Assembly: GCA_024998565.1 (NCBI GenBank)
Contig: JACOEM010000002.1
Coordinates: 1-64,000 of the forward strand
DNA: 64,000 nucleotides
Direction of reading: 5' to 3'
Source of the DNA: Nitrospira sp.
GTDB taxonomy: Bacteria; Nitrospirota; Nitrospiria; Nitrospirales; Nitrospiraceae
Shown here: positions 1-7,084 of the stretch, piece after piece
Numbering within the stretch: position 1 is the first letter of the stretch
How the letters are laid out: each line of letters begins with the position of its first letter
Program-made: the position numbers and the translations under genes
Notes under the pieces: model-generated
The model's database searches: none
Told to the model about the DNA's origin: nothing
Seen by the model: the letters and a program-made list of their open reading frames with translations, nothing else

Positions 1-54
1 CAGGTCGAAGAGCCGATCTATATTCGGCCGGCCGAGCGCGTGAACTGGCTGTAA
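1..54 (+). CDS. C-terminal end of an unidentified protein (partial)
   Basis: The first 17 codons of the window read open in frame 1 and end at a TAA. The peptide ends in PAERVNWL. The gene starts upstream of the window. Too little is visible for a function. A 9-bp inverted repeat (65-73 with 96-104) follows the stop, but it has a 22-base loop and no T tract, so I do not call it a terminator. Confidence 0.4.
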   Translation, partial: QVEEPIYIRPAERVNWL

Positions 55-290
55 GGCCGAGGGCCGCGCAAGGTCGTACGCGGATACAGCAATGGCCTTG
101 CGCGTGGGCCTGTGCCGCGGATCCTGCGAGAAGAAGGCCGGCGGGGAGTCTTCGTGAGGGAACGATTCTTCACGGGGACTGCCCGCGTCGGTTACGTACC
201 GATCATGCCGGGCAGAGTGGGCGAAGGCCGAGGGGGCGTCATCATGTTTCGGCCCGCTGATTGTATGAGGTCAGGAATGCGTGACAGAAC

Positions 291-950
291 GTGATGAATT
301 TCAGAGGACGATTCATAGGCGTGCTTGCCGTGGCCCTAGCGGCGTTGGCCGCGGTGTTCTTCGGCCATCTGTTTCTCTTCGAGCAATGGCGGGTTCAGCA
401 GGAGCGGCAGCTCCACCGTTCCAAAATTCTGGGCAACGTGGCGCACTTGCAACGGTTGGTCTTGGAGGTGGAAACGAACTTTCGCGGCTATGTGCTCACG
501 GAGCAGCAGTCGTTTCTCGAACCGATCCGGCTGGCGGAAAATCGGCTGAAAACAGGACTGGCTCAATTGACTGATTTGACCGCCGGCACTCCGGGTTTGC
601 AGGCCGGAGTGGGCGTGCTGTCGGCGCGTCTCGATGAATTCGTGGAGAGCAAGCAGAGATTGCTCGCGGTCATCGGAGCGGAACAGCAGGACCTCGTGCG
701 CTCATATGTGCGGGGAGGGAGTGGGCGGGCGCTGTTCCTGACCATCGAAAAAGCCATCGGAGATTTTGAGGTACGCATTGAGCGCGAACTGCCGAGTGAA
801 CCCATGACCTATGACTCGTGGCTGCAAGGTGCGCGCTGGCAGTTGTTGTTGGTGGAAAGTCTGGGCGTCATGGTGTGTGTCTTCCTGACGAGAGCGGTGC
901 TTCTTCCGAATAGGACAGTCTTGGCGCCGAACCCTCGACCTCTTCTGTGA
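291..950 (+). CDS. CHASE3-like membrane sensor protein without output domain
   Basis: A 219-residue protein with a hydrophobic helix at about residues 8-30, a long helical region, and a second hydrophobic segment near 183-205. The outer part, with VETNFRGYVLTEQ and later helices rich in Leu, Glu and Arg, resembles CHASE3 sensory domains, which sit in the periplasm of many histidine kinases. No kinase, GGDEF or HAMP domain follows; the protein stops soon after the second membrane segment. It could pass a signal to a separate partner or be a shortened receptor. The start is either GTG at 291 or ATG at 294, which differ by one residue. Family assignment is by resemblance only. Confidence 0.6.
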   Translation: MMNFRGRFIGVLAVALAALAAVFFGHLFLFEQWRVQQERQLHRSKILGNVAHLQRLVLEVETNFRGYVLTEQQSFLEPIRLAENRLKTGLAQLTDLTAGTPGLQAGVGVLSARLDEFVESKQRLLAVIGAEQQDLVRSYVRGGSGRALFLTIEKAIGDFEVRIERELPSEPMTYDSWLQGARWQLLLVESLGVMVCVFLTRAVLLPNRTVLAPNPRPLL

Positions 951-1032
951 GTCTATCCGGGCCGGTGAGCGGTCCATTCCATCGATTCAGGCGCCTGTCG
1001 CGATCTACGCCCCATATGCTCTCCATGTGTCG

Positions 1033-1058
1033 ATTCGCACTGTGCGTAGCGTGCGAAT
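1033..1058. promoter_or_regulatory. Palindrome ATTCGCAC-N10-GTGCGAAT, putative enhancer-binding site
   Basis: A perfect 8-bp inverted repeat with a 10-base spacer. It lies about 97 bases upstream of the transcription start predicted from the sigma-54 element at 1116-1131. The palindrome at 2292-2319 has the same GCAC-N10-GTGC core. The placement fits an activator site for a sigma-54 enhancer-binding protein (inference). Confidence 0.6.
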
Positions 1059-1115
1059 TCGCTCGATTTGAGGCCGTGGAACACTGAAAACCATTGGAAT
1101 TCCGTTCATGAGCAA

Positions 1116-1131
1116 TGGCATGTGCCTTGCT
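1116..1131 (+). promoter_or_regulatory. Sigma-54 (RpoN) -24/-12 promoter
   Basis: The 16 bases TGGCATGTGCCTTGCT match the consensus TGGCACG-N4-TTGCW at every position except one, with GG and GC separated by exactly 10 bases. Transcription would start near 1142, leaving a leader of about 38 bases before the small gene at 1180. Confidence 0.8.
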
Positions 1132-1179
1132 TTGAATACGTTCATCACAGTGAACGGGTACGAAACAAGGAGTCAGCCC

Positions 1180-1281
1180 ATGGTACGGATGATCAAGAAA
1201 GTCGGAGATCGGGAGTTGGCCTGGGTGATGTTGGCGATTGCCGCGGTCGCTCTCTGGAGCACCTGGGGGTTGGCGAGCTAA
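1180..1281 (+). CDS. 33-residue single-pass membrane protein under sigma-54 control
   Basis: A short open frame of 33 codons starts at ATG 1180 behind an AAGGAG site at 1167-1172. A basic N-terminus (MVRMIKKVGDRE) is followed by one hydrophobic stretch from about residue 13 to the end (LAWVMLAIAAVALWSTWGLA). This fits a single membrane helix with the N-terminus inside. The sigma-54 promoter, the ribosome site and the membrane segment together make it a credible gene although it is tiny. Its last four bases overlap the end of the convergent DUF488 gene. Function unknown; it could be a small regulator of a membrane complex. Confidence 0.7.
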   Translation: MVRMIKKVGDRELAWVMLAIAAVALWSTWGLAS

Positions 1282-1640
1282 ACGCGATTCTTCGCACTGT
1301 CGATGCATTCCTTCAGGACCACGGCCTGATTATGTTCCTTGTCTGATGCCCCATAGAGCAGTGTGACGGTCTGCGCTTGGGCGAGCCGGGCGAGATCTTC
1401 GATCGCGCGGTTCTGTTCCGGTCGGCTCAGTTCCTTGCGGTAACGTGCCCGAAATTCCATCCACTTTGCCGGGTCATGACGGAACCATGTGCGGAGTGCC
1501 GTGCTGGGAGCCAGTTCCTTTCGCCAGGCATCGAGACGCGCCTGTTCTTTCGTACATCCCCGCGGCCATATCCGGTCGACCAGAATCCGAATCCCATCGT
1601 GCGCGCTTGGTGTGTCGTAGACCCGTTTGATTCGAATCAT
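1278..1640 (-). CDS. DUF488 family protein (YeaO-like)
   Basis: A 120-residue protein with the DUF488 signatures VYDTPSAHDGIRILVDRIWPRG near the start, WFRHDPAKWMEF in the middle and VTLLYGASDKEHNQA near the end. The length is typical of the YeaO-like branch. The biochemical role of the family is not settled. It lies 27 bases after the CBS-domain gene on the same strand, so the two are probably co-transcribed from the sigma-54 element at 2209-2224. Confidence 0.85.
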   Translation of the reverse strand: MIRIKRVYDTPSAHDGIRILVDRIWPRGCTKEQARLDAWRKELAPSTALRTWFRHDPAKWMEFRARYRKELSRPEQNRAIEDLARLAQAQTVTLLYGASDKEHNQAVVLKECIDSAKNRV

Positions 1641-1667
1641 GATTGCATCGCAACAAGCCGCGCGCAG

Positions 1668-2093
1668 CTACTCTTCGATGCCTACGGCAAGACCGATTGA
1701 TGCACGGAGCAGGTCGTGCCTGGTCACCGAATAGGTCACCTCTCCGTTCTCCTCGACAGGGAGGTTCAGCAAGTGGTTGTCTGCCATGAGCTTGATCGCG
1801 TCCGGTATCGGTGTCGATTTACGGACGGCAATGGGATGTCCGGCCATCAGTTCTGTCGCCGTCAGACTATTCAAGTCCTTTCCTGCCTCAAGGGCCTTGA
1901 GGATATCAAATTCGCTGATGAATCCCACATAGCGGCCCTGTTCATCCAACACCGGTCCGCCGGACACATGCGCGGAAAGCATCTCGATGGTGATCGCCAT
2001 GCCGTCCTGTGCGGTATGGAATTGTATCGTATTGGTTCCAACGATTTGTCCGACGGTTTTGAAACCTTCAGCTGGAATTCCTGCGCGACTCAT
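1668..2093 (-). CDS. Two-CBS-domain protein
   Basis: A 141-residue protein made of a CBS pair. The first repeat includes MLSAHVSGGPVLDEQGRYVGFISEFDIL and the second MADNHLLNLPVEENGEVTYSVTRHDLL. CBS pairs bind adenine nucleotides and act as energy or redox sensors; no enzyme domain is attached here. I chose ATG 2093 because it has GGAAGGAG five bases upstream; an in-frame start at 2123 lacks this. It is the first gene of a likely two-gene operon with DUF488, read from a sigma-54 promoter about 105 bases upstream, which suggests induction by stress or nutrient change (inference). Confidence 0.85.
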   Translation of the reverse strand: MSRAGIPAEGFKTVGQIVGTNTIQFHTAQDGMAITIEMLSAHVSGGPVLDEQGRYVGFISEFDILKALEAGKDLNSLTATELMAGHPIAVRKSTPIPDAIKLMADNHLLNLPVEENGEVTYSVTRHDLLRASIGLAVGIEE

Positions 2094-2208
2094 GATGTCT
2101 CCTTCCGATGCGGCAACAGCCATCGAGGGGGCGAAACGTGTCGCAGGCCGATGACCTGTGGTCCGCGCTGTTCCTACGAACTGCTGATCGTCCCTTGTGC
2201 ATCAACTC

Positions 2209-2224
2209 AGCAAGCGAAGTGCCT
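2209..2224 (-). promoter_or_regulatory. Sigma-54 -24/-12 promoter for the CBS/DUF488 operon
   Basis: On the minus strand the bases read AGGCACTTCGCTTGCT: GGCAC, then TTGCT, with 10 bases between GG and GC. Predicted start of transcription is near 2198. Confidence 0.7.
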
Positions 2225-2291
2225 GTCTGGATGGGTTGCGATTCCCTGAATTCCTGCGCCGTTACAAGCGATGATCCTGCGGGTGCGAGCG

Positions 2292-2319
2292 ATTCCGCAC
2301 GGGGCGGACAGTGCGGAAT
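2292..2319. promoter_or_regulatory. Palindrome ATTCCGCAC-N10-GTGCGGAAT between two divergent sigma-54 promoters
   Basis: A perfect 9-bp inverted repeat with a 10-base spacer. It is centred about 107 bases upstream of the leftward and about 129 bases upstream of the rightward predicted transcription start. One activator dimer or hexamer bound here could serve both promoters. The core matches the palindrome at 1033-1058. Confidence 0.6.
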
Positions 2320-2407
2320 GTCCCGATAAAGAACAACTGGTTGCGGAGTCAGCATGCCGTAACAGTACTGAATGAGGGATTTCGTTCGCTGCATGGGTGC
2401 TTCCAAC

Positions 2408-2423
2408 AGGATCGCATATTGCA
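2408..2423 (+). promoter_or_regulatory. Probable sigma-54 promoter for the rightward small-gene cluster
   Basis: AGGATCGCATATTGCA keeps the GG and TTGC elements with the correct 10-base spacing, but departs from the consensus at two positions of the -24 box. Transcription would start near 2434, and the first gene begins at 2493. Confidence 0.5.
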
Positions 2424-2492
2424 TGGTCTCATGTGATGGGCTGGAGCACGGGTAAATCGAGTCGTCCGCTTTGTTCACAGTGGAGGTGCGTA

Positions 2493-2756
2493 ATGGACCC
2501 TCAGGTTGTTTCTCGGGGCGATGGCGCCATCGACGAGCAGATTCTTGGTTTGCTGCAGCACCACCGGCGGCTGACCTTTCTCACCCTGGCCGAATCTTTT
2601 CCATTGTACACCTGGCAGGCATTGTTTGCGGCGTTGAGCAGGCTCCGCGGGCAACGACATGTGGACTTGTTACCGCTCGCTGCAGATTACGAAGTGGTCT
2701 GGCAGCAGGGGAGAGAATGCCCGTCCCTGATGTCCGACGGGCCTGCCAGGGCGTGA
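2493..2756 (+). CDS. Small helix-turn-helix-like protein
   Basis: An 87-residue protein starting at ATG 2493 behind a GGAGGT site. The middle (DEQILGLLQHHRRLTFLTLAE, then TWQALFAALSRLRGQRHVDLLPL) has the helix spacing of a small winged helix-turn-helix domain followed by a short beta wing. No second domain is present. It could be a DNA-binding regulator, but no specific family is recognised. It opens a run of four small rightward genes that ends at the MITE-like element. Confidence 0.6.
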   Translation: MDPQVVSRGDGAIDEQILGLLQHHRRLTFLTLAESFPLYTWQALFAALSRLRGQRHVDLLPLAADYEVVWQQGRECPSLMSDGPARA

Positions 2757-2816
2757 TGGCGATGGTGCGATGGATAGGACCGCGCGGCGGGCGCAAGTGA
2801 TCGAAGGAGGCACAGG

Positions 2817-3050
2817 ATGTCCTGCAGTCGATGTCAGGGCCTGATGGTAGCCGAAAATCCATTCAATCCCAGCGAAGGAGTGTCGCATACGTGGGTGTCG
2901 GTGACGCGCTGCCTCAATTGCGGCAACTTGGAGGACTCGTTGATCCGACTGGCGCGACGCCTTCCCGAGCAACTTCATCGAAGCGTTCGTCCTGGTCCGC
3001 GACGAAGAGGTGTATGGATTCACACGTTATGGAGGCCGGAACGAGACTAA
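2817..3050 (+). CDS. Small zinc-ribbon protein
   Basis: A 77-residue protein starting behind AGGAGG at ATG 2817. The pairs CSRCQG at residues 3-8 and CLNCGN at about 32-37 form a four-cysteine zinc ribbon. The tail is Arg/Pro-rich and looks less well conserved; a frame slip in that part of the gene cannot be excluded, because the +2 frame also stays open there. It lies 60 bases after the helix-turn-helix-like gene and is probably in the same transcript. Function unknown. Confidence 0.6.
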   Translation: MSCSRCQGLMVAENPFNPSEGVSHTWVSVTRCLNCGNLEDSLIRLARRLPEQLHRSVRPGPRRRGVWIHTLWRPERD

Positions 3051-3141
3051 CTGCATGAGCTGTGTCGAGGAGATTGTCCTCGGCCGTTCCTGACGGATTG
3101 GGAGTAGTCCAGCGCGGCCATCGCCGGAAGAAGGAGGTGCC

Positions 3142-3582
3142 ATGGAGGGGTACGGAAAACGTGTGCTGGTTGCGGAGGACGAAGAGAGTGTGCGGCATCT
3201 GCTGACCCTGGTGCTCGAAGCAGCCGGCTATACCGTACATGGAGCGGAAGATGGCATGGAAGCTCTGGCCGAAATGAAGAAGCGGCGTTTCGATGCGGTG
3301 GTCGCGGATTACCGCATGCCCCGCCTGGATGGGGAGCAGTTCCTGCTGCTGAGTCGCCTGATGTGGCCTCAGACTCCGACCGTGCTCCTGTCCGCCGAGC
3401 ATACGGATTTGCCCGTGATCCTGAAAATGCAAGGCGCCTGTGCTCTCGTGCCGAAACCCTTCGATTCGCAGGGGCTACTACAGACGCTACAGGCTGCCGT
3501 CGAGGCGGCCTGTAGTTGCTGCTCCCCGAGTTCGACCCTGCGTGAGGGGACGAATACCCCCCTCTCAGTATCGCCCTCCTAG
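3142..3582 (+). CDS. Single-domain response regulator (REC)
   Basis: A 146-residue CheY-like receiver domain starting behind GGAGGT. The acidic pair is at E12/D13, the phospho-acceptor is D56 in VVADYRMP, the switch Ser is in VLLSAEH near residue 84, and the conserved Lys is in VPKPFD near 108. A short Ser/Cys-rich tail follows and there is no DNA-binding domain. No histidine kinase is encoded nearby. It would act by protein contact with a partner. Position in the sigma-54 cluster suggests a role in stress signalling (inference). Confidence 0.9.
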   Translation: MEGYGKRVLVAEDEESVRHLLTLVLEAAGYTVHGAEDGMEALAEMKKRRFDAVVADYRMPRLDGEQFLLLSRLMWPQTPTVLLSAEHTDLPVILKMQGACALVPKPFDSQGLLQTLQAAVEAACSCCSPSSTLREGTNTPLSVSPS

Positions 3583-3714
3583 CGGCGGGCATTGAGGGGA
3601 ACCTTCTGCCGTCTGATCAGAACCGACTGAATATGGTATCGTACCAACGGCTCTCGCCAGAAGTTGGGTGAGCGATGGGTGTGATGGCTGGATACAAGTG
3701 TAGATGGAGAATGC

Positions 3715-3960
3715 ATGAAGAAAAAGACGGCGCCGAAGAAGGCCGCCTCGCGTCCGGCGAAACGGACGACGTCAGTGGCGAAAGAAACCAATGTTCCCGG
3801 GACGGTCCAGGATATCCAGGTACGGATTGCGGCACGGGCGCATGAACTGTATGAACAACGGGGTTGTTTGGATGGTTACCACCTGCATGACTGGCTGGAA
3901 GCAGAGCGGGAAATCCTGGGACACCCGGTGGTGATGGATAAGTCCTCAGAGCGGATCTGA
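3715..3960 (+). CDS. DUF2934 protein with basic N-terminal tail
   Basis: An 81-residue protein. The second half (IAARAHELYEQRGCLDGYHLHDWLEAEREI) is a clear DUF2934 domain, a short helical module common in Nitrospira and in soil proteobacteria. The first 25 residues are Lys/Arg/Ala-rich (MKKKTAPKKAASRPAKR), like a histone tail, and could bind nucleic acid. The stop codon directly abuts the MITE-like element that follows, so the element may have inserted just behind the gene. Function unknown. Confidence 0.8.
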   Translation: MKKKTAPKKAASRPAKRTTSVAKETNVPGTVQDIQVRIAARAHELYEQRGCLDGYHLHDWLEAEREILGHPVVMDKSSERI

Positions 3961-4158
3961 CTAGCCCGCATTATTCATGAGCGCTTCTGCTGCAATCGCG
4001 GATTCGCAGCTGCGACCAGCCTGTCGGCGGGCGGGCTCGCCGCTCGGTCGATCGACATCCTGTTCAAGGATGCCTTCCTGCATCCCCGGCTCCGCGTGCC
4101 CGTCTCGCTGTGCGACTCCGCACTTTCGCGACGAACCGTCATGAATAAGGCAGGCTAG
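3961..4158. mobile_element. MITE-like non-coding element with terminal inverted repeats
   Basis: The left end reads CTAGCCCGCATTATTCATGA and the right end is its inverse with 18 of 20 matches. CTAG at both outer edges could be a 4-bp target duplication, leaving inverted ends of about 16 bases and an element near 190 bp. No open frame is inside. The ends look like those of a transposon family whose transposase would act in trans; the family is not certain. The remaining bases 4159-4230 hold no gene. Confidence 0.55.
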
Positions 4159-4230
4159 ATGCGCGAATAATCAGCCGACAAAGCTTGGATCGTTTGCGCC
4201 GCCCCTGAAATCAAGGGCGGCGCCGTCCGC

Positions 4231-6048
4231 TTAGTTCATCGTCTGTTCCAACTGATCGACCATTCCTGAAATCGCATCGAATCCGGATTGCCAGAAGGCA
4301 GGGGAGTTCATATCGACTCCCACTTCCGCAAGGATGGCTTGCGGCGCCTTCGACCCGCCTGCCGCGAGCAACTCCAGATATTTCGGGACGAACCCGCTGC
4401 CTTGTTCCTGATACATGCGATAGAGGGCCAGCACGAGCAGGTTCCCGAAACTATACGCATAACAATAAAACGGGCTGGCGTAGAGGTGCGGGATTGTGAG
4501 CCATTCCCATTGGAATTCCTGCGGCACCCGCAGGGACTTTCCGAACTGCTGCCGCAACAACGTCATGTAGGTCTGTGCCAGATCGGTTGTCGTTGCGCCC
4601 TGGGCCACCATGTCGTGGGCGGTTCGCTCGAAGGCGACAAAATAGGCTTGTCGCATGACCGTCGCATAGATGTCGTCCAGTTGGTTGACGAGTAGGCTCT
4701 GTTTGACGGATCGATTGGTTTCGGTGGCCATCAGGGCATCGGAGAGAATCCGCTCGCCGAAGACCGAGGCCGTTTCCGCCAGCGGTAACGTGGAGTGGAA
4801 GGTGAAGACATTGTGCTGCTCGGCCATCATGGCGTGGACGGCATGGCCTAACTCATGCGCCATGGTGGCGATGTCCCGCGCTTCACCGGTGAAATTCAAC
4901 ATGACGTAGGGTGTCAGGTTGGGGGTCACACTGTAACAATAGGCGCCGCCCATTTTCCCCGGCTTCGTGCGGGCATCGATGTGGCGATCGGCGAAGACGC
5001 GTTGCGCCAATTCGGCGAGGCGCGGCGAAAAGCCGTAGTAGGCGTCCAGCACCATCCGGACCGCATCCGCGTAGCGGTAGGTCTTTTGTTCGGCCCGGTG
5101 TGGCGCATAGATGTGGTAGCGGTTCATGGTTTTGATCTTGCAAAGTCGCGCCTTCAATTTGAAATACCGTTGGAAGATCGGCGCATTCTTCATGCAGACG
5201 GAGAGGAGCGCATCCACGGCGCGATCCGGAATGTCGTTGCTGAGATTGCGCGACTCCAGCGGCGTCTTGAAGTGCCGCAGCTGAAGATTTTCCGCTTTCC
5301 AGTCGTTCACCAGGGTTTTATAGATTTCCCCCAGGAGATCCTGCTGAGACTCATAGACGCGATACATCTCCCGATAGGCGGCTTCTCGGACGGCGGCTTT
5401 CGGGCTACGGAGGTAGGCCGTCAGGGCTTCGCGATTCATCGTTTTCTTTTTCCCGCCGATGCGCATCGTGAAGGTGAAGCCGTTCGTGACGACATCGTAG
5501 AGCTGGTGGACGGCGCTTTGCCCGGTGATGTTCTTGATGTTGATGATCTTCTCTTCCGGTTCCGAGAGCGTATGCGGCTTGAAGCGGCGGATGGTCTCCA
5601 GGTGGTACCGGAAGTCGCCGCTGTTCGCCATGAGGCGCTCCGCATTCCGCTGATCCACACTCTGCCACCACAAATCGAAGAACAGCAGATGGTTCTGAAG
5701 GGCGGTGAGCTGCTCTTCCACTTTAGTCTTGAACGACCGGGCCTGGAGCTGTTTCGTGTCTTCGGAAAACCACAAGTAGGCGTAGGCTCCAAGCCGACCC
5801 GAATCCCTCGCGATCTGTTCCGAGAGGGTGAGGAGATTCAGGAAGGCCTGTTCAGGCATGGTGGCAGACAGTTCTGCGCGCGCCGATTCGAAACGGGAGA
5901 CTTTCGCGCTCAGGTCTTTCAGATAACGGTCGAACTGTTTCACCGGATCGGTGACGAGGTCGGAGAGTTCCCAATGATCGGCAAACTCACGGGAGGCGGA
6001 TGAACGGCGTGACGACGTAGCAGGGGCAGTCTTGCGCGAAACGGCCAT
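4231..6048 (-). CDS. pepF: Oligoendopeptidase F, M3 metallopeptidase
   Basis: A 605-residue cytosolic zinc peptidase that trims short peptides. The M3 signature AHELGHAVHAMMAEQ has the HExxH zinc site at residues 398-402. The length and the N-terminal helical M3 region (DLVTDPVKQFDRYLKDL) fit the oligoendopeptidase F group. I chose ATG 6048 because TAGGAG stands upstream; an in-frame ATG at 6105 gives a hydrophobic extension with no ribosome site. It is transcribed alone, facing away from the gene at 6201. Confidence 0.92.
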   Translation of the reverse strand: MAVSRKTAPATSSRRSSASREFADHWELSDLVTDPVKQFDRYLKDLSAKVSRFESARAELSATMPEQAFLNLLTLSEQIARDSGRLGAYAYLWFSEDTKQLQARSFKTKVEEQLTALQNHLLFFDLWWQSVDQRNAERLMANSGDFRYHLETIRRFKPHTLSEPEEKIINIKNITGQSAVHQLYDVVTNGFTFTMRIGGKKKTMNREALTAYLRSPKAAVREAAYREMYRVYESQQDLLGEIYKTLVNDWKAENLQLRHFKTPLESRNLSNDIPDRAVDALLSVCMKNAPIFQRYFKLKARLCKIKTMNRYHIYAPHRAEQKTYRYADAVRMVLDAYYGFSPRLAELAQRVFADRHIDARTKPGKMGGAYCYSVTPNLTPYVMLNFTGEARDIATMAHELGHAVHAMMAEQHNVFTFHSTLPLAETASVFGERILSDALMATETNRSVKQSLLVNQLDDIYATVMRQAYFVAFERTAHDMVAQGATTTDLAQTYMTLLRQQFGKSLRVPQEFQWEWLTIPHLYASPFYCYAYSFGNLLVLALYRMYQEQGSGFVPKYLELLAAGGSKAPQAILAEVGVDMNSPAFWQSGFDAISGMVDQLEQTMN

Positions 6049-6154
6049 AGTCGAGGCTCCTAGAAAGTAAATGATAGAAGGAATCATACCATCGTCGGAG
6101 GCCAACGGCGTGGAGATTCTTCGAAGGCACGCGTCTCCGGAGACAGAGGCCCCG

Positions 6155-6182
6155 TTGACAGGTCCGGCTCGAATGTTACAAT
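6155..6182 (+). promoter_or_regulatory. Sigma-70 promoter TTGACA-N16-TACAAT
   Basis: A perfect -35 box at 6155-6160 and a good -10 box at 6177-6182 with a 16-base spacer. Transcription would start near 6189, twelve bases before the gene at 6201, so the leader is very short. Confidence 0.7.
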
Positions 6183-6200
6183 CCGCCGCAAGGTGAAGAT

Positions 6201-6530
6201 ATGACCGAACAAGAAATCAACCGCGCGATTCAATATGTGACAGCCGCCACATCGTACGGACGGGACACGGTGGCGGAGATTCTCCGGACCGGCCTGTCTG
6301 AACTAGCGCAGCTATCCACGCAGTCAACTTGCCGTTTTGAGCGAGAGGACCTGATGGGCTATCTCTGTCTCTGGACGATGAAACGCACCGGTCATCCGGA
6401 GCCGCTGGTGCGCGAAGTGCTCGATGGCGCCGGCCGGTGGCTGGATGAAGTGGCGACGACGGTGGCCCGGCGGCGCGAGGCGCAGGAGAATGCCGGGGAT
6501 GACGATGAGCCCGGCGCGGCAACGGCGTAG
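6201..6530 (+). CDS. Conserved-looking hypothetical protein, 109 residues
   Basis: Starts at ATG 6201 behind AAGGTGA and a strong promoter. The protein is mostly helical and soluble, with an acidic, Ala-rich tail (NAGDDDEPGAATA). No recognisable motif, membrane segment or cysteine pair. Codon use matches the neighbours. It is not clearly linked to the gene that follows, which is on the other strand. Function unknown. Confidence 0.6.
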   Translation: MTEQEINRAIQYVTAATSYGRDTVAEILRTGLSELAQLSTQSTCRFEREDLMGYLCLWTMKRTGHPEPLVREVLDGAGRWLDEVATTVARRREAQENAGDDDEPGAATA

Positions 6531-6606
6531 AGGTCCACGTGTCAGGAGCCACGCGCCACCGACTCCGCACACTCCGGTCAATTGAATGGGGCTGGGGAGC
6601 GGTCGG

Positions 6607-6924
6607 TCAGGCGGGGAGTGTGCTCTTCAGCGCTTCCAGATTTTTGGTCACCATCGCATCGCCGTTCTTGGTAGACACGTCGATACCCTGATCCGACACC
6701 TGCCGGCATTCTTCGACCCGATTCAGTTTCTGGAGCGATTGCGCCAGCGCATAGTATGCGGCGGAGTAAGTGGGCTTGACCGTGATGCACTGCCTCAAGG
6801 CCTTGGCAGCCTCTTCAAAATTGGCATCTTCCATATAGGCTTTACCGAGTCCGAACCAGGCGACGTCATCGTCGGGTTCGAGGGCCAGCACTCGTTTCAG
6901 CGGTTCGATTCTCGGATTCGGCAT
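6607..6924 (-). CDS. Small TPR-repeat protein
   Basis: A 105-residue protein with about two and a half tetratricopeptide repeats: PDDDVAWFGLGKAYMEDANFEEAAKAL, then YSAAYYALAQSLQKLNRVEEC, followed by a short capping helix. It has no signal peptide and would be a cytosolic scaffold. Start at ATG 6924 has GGAG six bases upstream; the longer frame to 6984 has no such site. Similar single small TPR proteins are common, and the partner cannot be guessed. Confidence 0.75.
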   Translation of the reverse strand: MPNPRIEPLKRVLALEPDDDVAWFGLGKAYMEDANFEEAAKALRQCITVKPTYSAAYYALAQSLQKLNRVEECRQVSDQGIDVSTKNGDAMVTKNLEALKSTLPA

Positions 6925-7084
6925 GGGCTTCTCCAGGGTCAATCGGCACGGTGAAGCGAAACCGTAGCACGCGTTTCCGCTCATTGTCTACGCTCTTTCC
7001 TGCATGATAGGGTGAGGAAACTGCTCGTGTCGAAATACGAGATACGAACGACGCTTCACGTGTTACGTTTCACGGACGTTTCTC

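Noticed and set aside
65-104. 9-bp inverted repeat as terminator of the first partial gene
   Set aside because: Loop of 22 bases and no T run; only a weak hairpin.
4855-6003. Open frame of 382 codons on the plus strand
   Set aside because: It is the shadow of pepF on the opposite strand; no ribosome site and no domain.
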